Assembly (NCBI GenBank): GCA_020683205.1 | Contig: CP085689.1 | Coordinates: forward strand, 1,426,001 to 1,490,000 | Source of the DNA: Lentisphaerae bacterium WC36 | Lineage (GTDB): Bacteria; Verrucomicrobiota; Lentisphaeria; Victivallales; SZUA-371 | Reading direction: 5' to 3' | DNA: 64,000 nucleotides | In this document: positions 35,945 through 43,842 of the stretch, one piece after another | Position numbering within the stretch: position 1 is the stretch's first letter | Layout of the letters: each line of letters begins with the position of its first letter | Program-made: the position numbers and the translations under genes | The notes under the pieces: generated by a model | Seen by the model: the letters and a program-made list of their open reading frames with translations, nothing else | The model's database searches: none | What the model was told of the DNA's origin: nothing

Positions 35945-36992
35945 TTACAATTTACCAGAAGAATTAATTGCCCAGTATCCAGCTGAACAGCGTACTAATT
36001 CACGAATGTTAGTGATGAAAAAAGATACTGGAGAGTGTGATTTTAAACATTTTAATGACATTATTGAATATTTAAAGCCCAATGACTGCATTGTATTTAA
36101 TGATACAAAAGTGATGAGTGCACGAATGTACGGACGCAAAAATGGCACTATTGATGGAGCCTTGATAGAAGTATTGTTACTTAAAATTATTGATGAATCT
36201 TCGAATCGTTGGCAATGTATGTTAAGGCCAGGAAAACGTGTTAAGGAAGGAGTTAAAGTACGATTAGTAAGCGCTGATTCTAAAGAGTTTACAACTTTTA
36301 ATGATTATTTTGAAGTTGTTAAGCATGACAAAGAAGAGGGTGTTTACGAAATTTGTTTTAACAATTCAGATTTTGAGTATATTGAAGAAACTTACGGACA
36401 TATTCCTTTACCTCCATATATTAAGCGTGAAGATGAATTTAGTGATAAAAGCCGTTATCAGACTATGTTTGCCAAAGAGTCAGGTGCTGTAGCTGCTCCA
36501 ACTGCTGGATTACATTTCACCCCAGACATTATTGAAATGTTGCAAAACAAGGGGGTAAAAACTGCAAACATTACATTGCATGTTGGACCTGGAACATTTA
36601 AGCCTGTTGATGTTGAAGATATTCAAAATCACAAAATGCACACTGAAGAGTATGTTGTTAGTGAGGAAACAGCAAAAATAGTTAATGATACAAAAGCAAA
36701 TGATGGGCGTGTATTTGCAATTGGAACAACCTCAGTACGCACGCTTGAGAGCTGCGCAGATAAAGATGGTAAATTAGTTGCGCAACGTGGTTCAACAAAT
36801 ATATTTATTTATCCTCCATATCAAATGAAAATAGTAGATTCTTTATTGACTAATTTTCACTTACCAAAAAGCACATTGATAATGCTGGTTTCAGCTTTAA
36901 GTGATCGCGAAAAGGTCATGAATGCATATCATAAGGCAATTGAAAACAAAATGCGTTTTTACAGTTATGGTGACTGCATGTTATTAATTTAA
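35925..36992 (+). CDS. queA: S-adenosylmethionine:tRNA ribosyltransferase-isomerase QueA
   Basis: 355 residues. It starts inside the end of glgA (20-base overlap) at ATG 35925; family start FDYNLPEELIAQYPAEQR fits. Other marks are CIVFNDTKVMSARMYGRK, GAVAAPTAGLHFTP, TLHVGPGTFKPV and TNFHLPKSTLIMLVSAL. It transfers the ribose part of SAM to preQ1 in tRNA, giving epoxyqueuosine at wobble position 34. It ends the nine-gene run; a terminator follows. Confidence 0.97.
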   Translation: MQTELFDYNLPEELIAQYPAEQRTNSRMLVMKKDTGECDFKHFNDIIEYLKPNDCIVFNDTKVMSARMYGRKNGTIDGALIEVLLLKIIDESSNRWQCMLRPGKRVKEGVKVRLVSADSKEFTTFNDYFEVVKHDKEEGVYEICFNNSDFEYIEETYGHIPLPPYIKREDEFSDKSRYQTMFAKESGAVAAPTAGLHFTPDIIEMLQNKGVKTANITLHVGPGTFKPVDVEDIQNHKMHTEEYVVSEETAKIVNDTKANDGRVFAIGTTSVRTLESCADKDGKLVAQRGSTNIFIYPPYQMKIVDSLLTNFHLPKSTLIMLVSALSDREKVMNAYHKAIENKMRFYSYGDCMLLI

Positions 36993-37010
36993 AGTTTATC
37001 AAAAAAATGG

Positions 37011-37061
37011 GAGGCTATGAATAAAAAATTATAACAAATTTAATATAAATAGCCTCTTTTT
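37011..37061 (+). terminator. Terminator after queA
   Basis: GAGGCTAT (37011-37018) pairs with ATAGCCTC (37049-37056), followed by TTTTT. The loop is long (30 bases) and AU-rich, so it is a moderate-quality intrinsic terminator. Confidence 0.65.
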
Positions 37062-37223
37062 CAACTACAATAGTGATGTTCTAGTCTTAATTACTAATAA
37101 ATTAATCAAAAAATAAAATCAATTAGATTAAAAAAGTTGAAGCTTCCAATACAAAAAAATTAAGTACTAGTTTTTATATATAATTATTTATTTACAATCT
37201 TTTATGTATTTAGTAATTAAAAC

Positions 37224-37251
37224 TTGCAATTATACAAAAGTATAGTATAGT
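37224..37251 (+). promoter_or_regulatory. Candidate promoter of the phage-like cassette
   Basis: TTGCAA (37224-37229) and TATAGT (37246-37251) with 16 bases between. The -10 area lies in a run of TATAG units (37241-37251). It is followed by a short leader with an ACAAC/GTTGT hairpin (37260-37275) and a strong AGAGGAGAT ribosome site before the first gene. Confidence 0.5.
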
Positions 37252-37298
37252 ATTATACTACAACGGGGGTGTTGTATTAATAATTAACGAGAGGAGAT

Positions 37299-37490
37299 AT
37301 GAACGTTTCATTAGAACTAACAGTTATTATTATGGGGGCTACGGCTAGTGGTGTTTGGGCTATTTGCGCAATGTTAATTGCAATTTGGCGAGCAATTGGA
37401 CGCATTGAAAAAAATTATGTCACACATGAAATTTGCGAAAAACGTCGCCAACGCTGTTTTTTTAAAAAAGGAGAAAATTATGAAATGTAA
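37299..37490 (+). CDS. Small phage-like membrane protein (holin-like suspicion)
   Basis: 63 residues. One transmembrane helix at about 8-32 (ELTVIIMGATASGVWAICAML) is followed by a basic/acidic tail containing RIEKNYVTHEICEKRRQRC. The helix plus 'YVTHExCxxRRxxC' tail resembles small proteins found near lysis genes in phages and prophages. That comparison is from memory of the pattern and is not an alignment. A strong ribosome site precedes it. Its last 11 bases overlap the next gene. Confidence 0.55.
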   Translation: MNVSLELTVIIMGATASGVWAICAMLIAIWRAIGRIEKNYVTHEICEKRRQRCFFKKGENYEM

Positions 37491-37668
37491 AGGAATAATC
37501 TTAATTTTTTTTATGCAGCTTTTTTTTACAATTGGCTGTCAAAATATTACTTATACAGAAATGGAGTATTTTGAAGATGGCGCAATAAAAAAAGAAATTA
37601 AAAGCATCACTAATGGCGCTATAAATTGGAGTGATAAAGAAATTAATGCCTTTAAAATTGGGGGATGA
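37480..37668 (+). CDS. Small lipoprotein of the phage-like cassette
   Basis: 62 residues from ATG 37480 with AAAGGAG upstream inside the preceding gene. A longer frame starting at 37378 has no such site. Signal peptide MKCKGIILIFFMQLFFTIGC ends in a lipobox (TIGC), so the mature part is only about 43 residues, polar and rich in Glu, Ile and Lys. Position and size are like outer-membrane spanin lipoproteins of phage lysis cassettes, but no sequence motif proves this. It ends with TGA, three bases before the next gene. Confidence 0.6.
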   Translation: MKCKGIILIFFMQLFFTIGCQNITYTEMEYFEDGAIKKEIKSITNGAINWSDKEINAFKIGG

Positions 37669-37671
37669 AAA

Positions 37672-38079
37672 ATGGCAAAATATAACTTTAAAGAAAAAAT
37701 TACGCTATATGATTTAGAAATTGACTCAGAAATGGCTGAAGCTAATAATGAGCAAATTACCAAATGCTATAATGGGGCAGGGGCTGAATGGATGCCAGAA
37801 TGGTCTCGTGATACAATTGATCAATTTTTAGCATTATATAAAGATTGTGTTGCAGTTCATGATTGGGATTTTGAAAATTCAAATGGTTTTGAAATTAAAT
37901 TTCATGAAGCCAATTTTCGATTCAAAAATAATATGAAAAAAGTTCGTGATCACTATTATCCATGGAGTAAACCTCAATATTACCTTACTTGTTTAAAGTG
38001 GTATATTAAGGCTCAATTAGCATACAATGCCGTAGAAAAATTAGGCTGGAAAGCATGGCTTGATAGTTATAAAAAATAA
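37672..38079 (+). CDS. Phage-like protein with a phospholipase A2-like Cys/His-Asp motif
   Basis: 135 residues, no signal peptide. The centre has KDCVAVHDWDFE (about 60-71), then FHEANFRFKNNMKKVRDH. The order C-x3-H-D-W followed by a D/N-x2-F-x3-M helix is that of small PLA2-like proteins in phages, where His-Asp is the catalytic pair. Trp and Tyr content is high. It is third and last gene of a compact operon bounded by a promoter and a terminator. Function is inferred; a structural role in a phage particle or an effector role is equally possible. Confidence 0.5.
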   Translation: MAKYNFKEKITLYDLEIDSEMAEANNEQITKCYNGAGAEWMPEWSRDTIDQFLALYKDCVAVHDWDFENSNGFEIKFHEANFRFKNNMKKVRDHYYPWSKPQYYLTCLKWYIKAQLAYNAVEKLGWKAWLDSYKK

Positions 38080-38091
38080 TAATTAAAAATG

Positions 38092-38124
38092 GGACAGTGA
38101 ATTAATTTTATTCATTGTCCTTTT
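38092..38124. terminator. Bidirectional terminator between the phage-like cassette and the kinase gene
   Basis: An 11-bp stem with one G-U pair (GGACAGTGAAT / ATTCATTGTCC) and a 7-base loop. T runs are on both sides, so it can serve the cassette on the plus strand and the histidine kinase gene on the minus strand. Confidence 0.8.
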
Positions 38125-38138
38125 AACATTATTGTAAT

Positions 38139-39863
38139 TTAAGCTTCAATTACTGATTTTACGCTGCTAATTAGTGTTTTTAAGTCCAATGGTTTCAATA
38201 GTCTATTTTGTACATTCAATTTATCAAGCAATTCTTTGTCATCAATGTCAATATAACCAGACATAATCATAACACCTTGTTTTGGATTGATTTCAAAAAT
38301 CATCTTAATTAGGTCCACTCCACGTAACTGAGGCATTGTTTGATCTGTCAGTAATAAATCAATTTTTTGATTTGAATTTTTATAAAATTGATATGCTTCA
38401 ATTGCTTTGTTAAAAGTATAAACTTCATAGTTTGCAGAAATTAAGATTTGAGTTAACATTTCTGCAACAGCCTGATCATCATCAACTAATAAAATAGTGC
38501 CATTCTTTGAATTATCATCATTTTTGACGAATACATCTTTTAAAATTGAATTTTCATTATTTTGTAATTTGTCACTTTTAATATTTTTAATTGGCTTCAA
38601 TTCCTCACGAGGGAGAATTGCAATAGGGAAGTAAATTTTTATAGTTGAACCAACTCCAACTTCAGATTCTATATCAATAAAACCATTCATATTTTTAACA
38701 ATCCCATGAACTACGGATAGCCCCATTCCTGTTCCCTCTCCATTCTTTTTGGTAGTGAAAAATGGGTCAAATATTTTACCTTGAATCTCCTTAGGAATTC
38801 CACATCCGCAATCGTTTACCAGTAAAACAGCATATTTTTGACCTTGAGAAATCTTGTTTTGTTGCTCCAATATTGCTCTTGCCTGTGATGAGCAACGTTT
38901 AACTGAAATAAAGATTTTTCCATCTTTATTTTCCATAGCATGTACTGCATTAGTAATTAAATTCATAATAATTTGGTGCATTTGAGTAGGGTCGGCTTTT
39001 ACAAACAAGCTAGAATCAATATCTGTAGCAAATTTAATATTTTTTGCCAATGTAGGTTTGGTTATTTCAATTGCGTTAAGTGCTGCCTTTGATAAGTCGA
39101 ACATCTCATATTCTTCATTTTTGCTACGATGACTAAATGATAAAATTTGACGCACTAACGATTTGGCATGTTTTGCGCTTTCGAGAATCGAGTTTAATGA
39201 TTTTTCGACGATTATAGTATTATCACCAGCATTTTGCGCAATCTGTGAAAACCCAATTATTGGTGTTAAAATATTATTAAAGTCATGAGCAATGCCGCTG
39301 GCTAAAATCCCTAAACTTTGCAGTTTTTGAGCTTGTTTAAATTTTTCTTCTTTAGTAATTTCTTCAGTAATATTTTCGTAAATTCCTAATACTCCAACTG
39401 TGTCTCCCTCACTGTCTTTTAGTGGAATATGTGTAAAATCAAACCATAATTCATAACCATCAATAAATCGAGATTCACGGTGATGGATAATACTTTCTCC
39501 GCTTTTTATTACTGACTTATCATATGACTCTAAAAAATCAAAATCAACTGTATTAATTATTTCACAATCACTTTTTGAAATTGCCAAACTTGAATTTGAT
39601 AACCCGAGAAATTTTGCGTGTTGATCATTACAACCTAAATATTTAAGTTCGCTATCTTTCCAGTAAACTGACGATGGTAAATTTTCAATAATATTTCGCA
39701 GTAAAACATTTTTATTCTTAGCATCATTACTAATCATTGAATACAGTGAATAATAATTGTTTGCAGCTATTTCATACTCTTTTTTAGTAATTTTAAGTTC
39801 ATTTTTTAAATGTTTAACTTTAGTTTTTAAAATATTAATCTCTTCTACCATTGCATCATTCAT
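38139..39863 (-). CDS. Hybrid histidine kinase: coiled coil, PAS, HisKA/HATPase, receiver
   Basis: 574 residues from ATG 39863, which has GAGGAAG upstream; an in-frame TTG further upstream was rejected. Domains: N-terminal coiled coil (about 5-45), PAS (about 55-165, NLPSSVYWKDSELKYLGCN), dimerisation helix with GIAHDFNNILTPIIG (phosphorylated His about 193), HATPase with N box NLITNAVHAMEN and G boxes GCGIPKE and GTGMGLSV, and a C-terminal receiver with LLLTDQTMP (Asp about 507). There is no membrane segment, so it is cytosolic. It is the last gene of a PP2C-HDOD-kinase group. No response regulator with an output domain is adjacent. Confidence 0.94.
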   Translation of the reverse strand: MNDAMVEEINILKTKVKHLKNELKITKKEYEIAANNYYSLYSMISNDAKNKNVLLRNIIENLPSSVYWKDSELKYLGCNDQHAKFLGLSNSSLAISKSDCEIINTVDFDFLESYDKSVIKSGESIIHHRESRFIDGYELWFDFTHIPLKDSEGDTVGVLGIYENITEEITKEEKFKQAQKLQSLGILASGIAHDFNNILTPIIGFSQIAQNAGDNTIIVEKSLNSILESAKHAKSLVRQILSFSHRSKNEEYEMFDLSKAALNAIEITKPTLAKNIKFATDIDSSLFVKADPTQMHQIIMNLITNAVHAMENKDGKIFISVKRCSSQARAILEQQNKISQGQKYAVLLVNDCGCGIPKEIQGKIFDPFFTTKKNGEGTGMGLSVVHGIVKNMNGFIDIESEVGVGSTIKIYFPIAILPREELKPIKNIKSDKLQNNENSILKDVFVKNDDNSKNGTILLVDDDQAVAEMLTQILISANYEVYTFNKAIEAYQFYKNSNQKIDLLLTDQTMPQLRGVDLIKMIFEINPKQGVMIMSGYIDIDDKELLDKLNVQNRLLKPLDLKTLISSVKSVIEA

Positions 39864-39947
39864 TATTACTTCCTCTTTGGCTTTCAAATTTATTCGCCAC
39901 TAATTACCAAAATTTTTTAAACTATTCACACTACCATAAAATAAAAA

Positions 39948-40841
39948 TCACCTAAAATCGTTGGATTTAATTTTCTTTTTGAATTCATCCATAATTGATC
40001 TCGCAGTATACTGATAAATTTTTAACTCTTTTAAGCACTTAGATACTATATAATTGTCTGCCGCATATCCTGGGCCAATGCCAAAATTTCCTTCGTGAAC
40101 TGTACAAAAATGATCTGCAATTGTTAAAACCATAGCCTCACGACGTAAATCTTCTTCTATCAAAAATGGGTTAAAAGAATGGTTGACAAGCATTTTTAGT
40201 TCTTTTGGAAAATTCCATGAATCAATTAGCATATTTGTTAATTCAATATGATTAAAACCAAAAACTTGTTCAGTCACTTTAAGTATATGAGCATCTTTGT
40301 TTTCCATTAATTCGAGAATTCTTTGAACTTTCTCTGGAAAAACTTGATCAATAATTAATAGACCAAAGTCATGTAATAATCCAGCAACGTAGATAAAATC
40401 TCCAGAATCGGCAAATTCCATGCGCATAATCAACTTTGCCATTGTCGCAACTCCAACACTATGCTTCCATAATTGATTGCGTGAAAAATGGTTTTTATCA
40501 AGCTCACTGCCATCAAATGCCTCAACTGTTCTTTGGCTTAATGCCAGCTCTTTAATTGTATCAAAACCCAACCAGATAACAGCCTCAACAATATTACTAA
40601 TTCTTTTTGAAGAATAGTTTTGCATTGAATTAGCTTCCCGTAAAACTCTTGCCGAAAGGGCAGGGTCTCTTTGAATATAAACGGTTAAATCTTGCGCATT
40701 TGTTTGATTACAATTGATAATTTCAATAATATCATTCATTAAATGGCTTAAACTTGCAATATTTTCTTCTTGAATCCGTTCAAATGCTTGTGCAAGTAGA
40801 ATATCTTTTGAGTAATTTTCATCAATTTCCGTATTAATCAT
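39948..40841 (-). CDS. HDOD-domain signalling protein
   Basis: 297 residues. The HDOD domain covers about 20-215: VYIQRDPALSARVLREANS, IWLGFDTIKELALSQRTV and the HD-like VAGLLHDFGLLIIDQVFP, then IDSWNFPKELKMLVNHSFNP. HDOD proteins resemble HD phosphohydrolases without full catalytic residues and often act in signalling or as regulators of motility and biofilm. It lies 36 bases after the PP2C gene and 84 before the kinase. Confidence 0.88.
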   Translation of the reverse strand: MINTEIDENYSKDILLAQAFERIQEENIASLSHLMNDIIEIINCNQTNAQDLTVYIQRDPALSARVLREANSMQNYSSKRISNIVEAVIWLGFDTIKELALSQRTVEAFDGSELDKNHFSRNQLWKHSVGVATMAKLIMRMEFADSGDFIYVAGLLHDFGLLIIDQVFPEKVQRILELMENKDAHILKVTEQVFGFNHIELTNMLIDSWNFPKELKMLVNHSFNPFLIEEDLRREAMVLTIADHFCTVHEGNFGIGPGYAADNYIVSKCLKELKIYQYTARSIMDEFKKKIKSNDFR

Positions 40842-40877
40842 AACTCACCTTTATTTATCTTTTATAAAATCACCTTT

Positions 40878-41687
40878 TTATGTATTAACTATTACTGCAG
40901 TAATATTATCATGTCCATTATTATTTATTGCCTCTTTTATCACTTTTTGACAAATAAAATCGATTTTCTCATTTTTATTAGAAATATATTTTCCTAACAA
41001 ATCTTTATTAACATAATTACTCAAACCATCAGAACAAAATAAAAATCGGTCTCCTTTCTTATAATTGATAATATTAAAATCAATTTTACAATTTTTATCT
41101 CCTCCAATTGCTCGTGATACTACGTGACTTAGAGGATGCCCTATAGCTTCATCTTGCGTAATAATATTTTTTTTAAGCATGTCATTAATTACAGAATGAT
41201 CCTTTGATAATTGCTTAATTTTACCACTTTTTTTTATTTGGTAACACCTGCTATCACCAATATTTATAAGTAATAAACATTTTTCAAAAAAAATTCCCAT
41301 TACTAGTGTTGTGCCGAAAACATCGCATTTTGAATTGAGATTTATTGAATGAGTCCAATTATTAATTTGTTTAATTAGATCAGAAACAATCTTTTTTACA
41401 GTATTTATATCACCTTCTTGGCATATTTTAAATTGCCGCCATGCTTTTATAATTTCCCATGAACAATAGCTACTAGCATCCTCTCCATGCTCACACCCCC
41501 CCACACCATCGCATACACCTACGAGGAAATTTAAACTTTTATCATTAGGTCTTAGGAAAAAATAACTATCCTCATTATTTTTTCTTGAAAGCCCTAAGTG
41601 GCTACTACCAGAGATATTAATATCTTTAAAGCTTATTTTTTCGCGTTTAAAGTTTATCAGATTTTTAAATTTTTCAATAAAATTCAT
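40878..41687 (-). CDS. PP2C-family serine/threonine protein phosphatase
   Basis: 269 residues. Metal-binding motifs are in order: LSRKNNEDSYFF (first Asp), CDGVGGCEHGE (DGxGG), FGTTLVMGIF (GTT), INIGDSRCYQI (GDSR), FLFCSDGLSNYV (SDGL) and NGHDNITAVIV (DN). It is a complete soluble phosphatase like those paired with bacterial Ser/Thr kinases. No such kinase is next to it. It is the first gene of the three-gene signalling group and lies 92 bases behind the ROK regulator on the same strand. Confidence 0.95.
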   Translation of the reverse strand: MNFIEKFKNLINFKREKISFKDINISGSSHLGLSRKNNEDSYFFLRPNDKSLNFLVGVCDGVGGCEHGEDASSYCSWEIIKAWRQFKICQEGDINTVKKIVSDLIKQINNWTHSINLNSKCDVFGTTLVMGIFFEKCLLLINIGDSRCYQIKKSGKIKQLSKDHSVINDMLKKNIITQDEAIGHPLSHVVSRAIGGDKNCKIDFNIINYKKGDRFLFCSDGLSNYVNKDLLGKYISNKNEKIDFICQKVIKEAINNNGHDNITAVIVNT

Positions 41688-41779
41688 AGTTAAGAGTAAT
41701 GCACTATAATCTATTACCTTTTATTTGCCAACAAAAGTAGTTATAAAGCGTAATTATTTATTAAAATTATGTTATTTTA

Positions 41780-42940
41780 CTATATATAATAATATTCATT
41801 GACTTCAAAAATATCACTTAAAGCTAAAGATGCTGCTCCTATTACATGCGAATATTGCAAAGACGATGTCGTAATTTTTGTATCATCTAAACATTTTTTT
41901 AAGCAATATTTGCCAATTTCGTTGTTAATAACTTCCAAGAGATAATCTCCAAAGTATTCAATTAATAAACCGTTTAAAACTATAACTTTTGGACTTAATA
42001 AATTAACAGAAGTTGCTAAAGCTTGAGCTAGTTGAACTCCCATATCATTTAATATTTTTTTACAATCGTTGTTAGCTAAAATTTCTAGATATCTATCTTC
42101 TAAAGAATCGCTATCAACTGTAACAAATTCATTGATTTTTTCTAGAATGATATCCTCTGACGCATATGCCTCTAAACAACCATAATTGCCACATCTGCAT
42201 TTCAGGCCATTTTTTTCGATAGTTATATGACCAATTTCTCCTGCATAGTTGCCTGCACCGTGAAAAAGACGGCGATTATTAATAATGCCAGCTCCAATAC
42301 CATTGGTAATGTCGATAACCATAAAATCGCTGAAGTTCTTTCCTGAACCAAACCATTTATGAGCTAATGCGGAACAGTGAGGAGAGTGTTCGTAAAAAAC
42401 GTCAACTCCGTGAACTGTAAATTCTTCTGAATAATCAACTCCTTCAAGGCAATTCATATTAACTGCTTCGATTATGGTGCTTTTTTCAAAATCAATAATA
42501 CCTGGGAATGCAACACCTATTCCAAGCATATCAACAGCTTTATGGTTCATAAAAATACCCTTAACAGCACTATTAAATGCTTTTTTGACTGCATTAAGGT
42601 TATTTTTCTTTTCATATTTAATTTTATTATGAAAGTCAATTCTACCATATAAATCAATAACAATTACTTCAACAAATTCTGGAGAAACATAAATTCCACT
42701 TACAAATTTTTCTGTAAAAGTCAGCATTGTTGATGGTCGACCTGCGGATGCTCCAATTTTTCCTGTCTCATGTACTAAGCCCTCTTTTAAGAGCATTGTT
42801 ACAAAATTTGTGATACTTTTTTTATCTAAGCCAGTTTCTTTGGCTATTTGCGATCTTGATATTGGTGATTTTGTTCTGACTTTATTCAAAACGATAGCAC
42901 GGTTTATGCTTTTTATTAGCGAATGATTTTTTAATTTCAT
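41780..42940 (-). CDS. ROK-family transcriptional regulator / sugar kinase-like protein
   Basis: 386 residues. An N-terminal winged HTH (PISRSQIAKETGLDKKSITNFVTMLLKEGLV) is followed by the actin-like ROK domain with GIGVAFPG, DITNGIGAGII and the zinc motif CRCGNYGCLEAYAS (C-x-C-x4-C). Members with an HTH are NagC/XylR-type repressors that respond to sugars. Its target is not obvious; the nearest transport genes are manganese efflux (mntP) and, far away, the sugar importer at 58.6-63.3 kb. Confidence 0.92.
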   Translation of the reverse strand: MKLKNHSLIKSINRAIVLNKVRTKSPISRSQIAKETGLDKKSITNFVTMLLKEGLVHETGKIGASAGRPSTMLTFTEKFVSGIYVSPEFVEVIVIDLYGRIDFHNKIKYEKKNNLNAVKKAFNSAVKGIFMNHKAVDMLGIGVAFPGIIDFEKSTIIEAVNMNCLEGVDYSEEFTVHGVDVFYEHSPHCSALAHKWFGSGKNFSDFMVIDITNGIGAGIINNRRLFHGAGNYAGEIGHITIEKNGLKCRCGNYGCLEAYASEDIILEKINEFVTVDSDSLEDRYLEILANNDCKKILNDMGVQLAQALATSVNLLSPKVIVLNGLLIEYFGDYLLEVINNEIGKYCLKKCLDDTKITTSSLQYSHVIGAASLALSDIFEVNEYYYI

Positions 42941-43180
42941 ATTTCTACCTTATTAATATATTTTTTTCACCTTTTACACTTTTTATTTAAAGTAACATAA
43001 ATATTTTACCACGTTTATTAATGTAAACAAGAAAAAAACTAAAAAAAGAGTATTAATATATAGAAATTAGCGGTTTTTTTATTTTTATTTATTTTATTTA
43101 GTAGAAAATTATCTACAAAGTACTATTTTTAGAGTCATATATTTATAATTATTTTATTCATGAAACAAAAGGTATATTTA

Positions 43181-43750
43181 ATGGGTATAATCTCTGTATT
43201 ATTATTAGGCTTTAGTTTAGCGTGTGATTCATTTGCTGTCGCAATTTGTTGTGGGATAAGTTGTGAAAAGTCTCAATTTAAAGTTAGTAATTTTATAAAA
43301 AGCGGCGTTGTTTTTGGTTTATTTCAAGGCGTAATGACGCTTTTGGGTTTTTTTATTGGTAAAAGTGCATTACGTTTTATTTTAAGTTTTAACCACTACA
43401 TTGCATTGATAATTTTATCTTTTTTAGGTATAAAAATGATTTATAATTCTATAAAAAGTGATCAGTATAATGATGACGAAAACAAAAAAAACAATCCTTT
43501 TAGTTATAAAAATTTAATAATTTTAGGATTTGCTACTAGCTTAGATGCACTAGCAGTAGGATTTTCTTTAATTGGCAAATTTCAAGGAATTTATACTGAA
43601 GCACTCATAATTGGAGTAATTAGTTTTATCTTAGGAATAATCGGAGTAATTACTGGCAAAAAAGTTGGCCACTTTTTTGAAAATAAAATGGAGTTAATTG
43701 GTGGCATTATTTTGATCGGAATTGGAATTAAAATTTTTATTGAACATTAA
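43181..43750 (+). CDS. mntP: Manganese efflux pump MntP
   Basis: 189 residues from ATG 43181 with AAAAGG eight bases upstream. An ATG at 43160 would give seven extra residues but lacks a ribosome site, and the chosen start fits the family length of about 188. There are six helices; family marks are ACDSFAVAICCG in helix 1 and FATSLDALAVGFSL in helix 4, each with the Asp needed for Mn2+ transport. About 220 bases of very AT-rich sequence precede it; I see no yybP-ykoY riboswitch fold. Confidence 0.93.
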   Translation: MGIISVLLLGFSLACDSFAVAICCGISCEKSQFKVSNFIKSGVVFGLFQGVMTLLGFFIGKSALRFILSFNHYIALIILSFLGIKMIYNSIKSDQYNDDENKKNNPFSYKNLIILGFATSLDALAVGFSLIGKFQGIYTEALIIGVISFILGIIGVITGKKVGHFFENKMELIGGIILIGIGIKIFIEH

Positions 43751-43842
43751 TGAAGTTTTTTTTTGTAATATCTTTAATTCTGTATTAAATTAACAGCGAT
43801 ATTGTATATATGAATAAATTAAACTGGAGAAAGAAAATAATT

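Noticed and set aside
42941-43180. Manganese riboswitch (yybP-ykoY) before mntP
   Set aside because: No conserved loop sequences or terminator-like switch found in the AT-rich leader.
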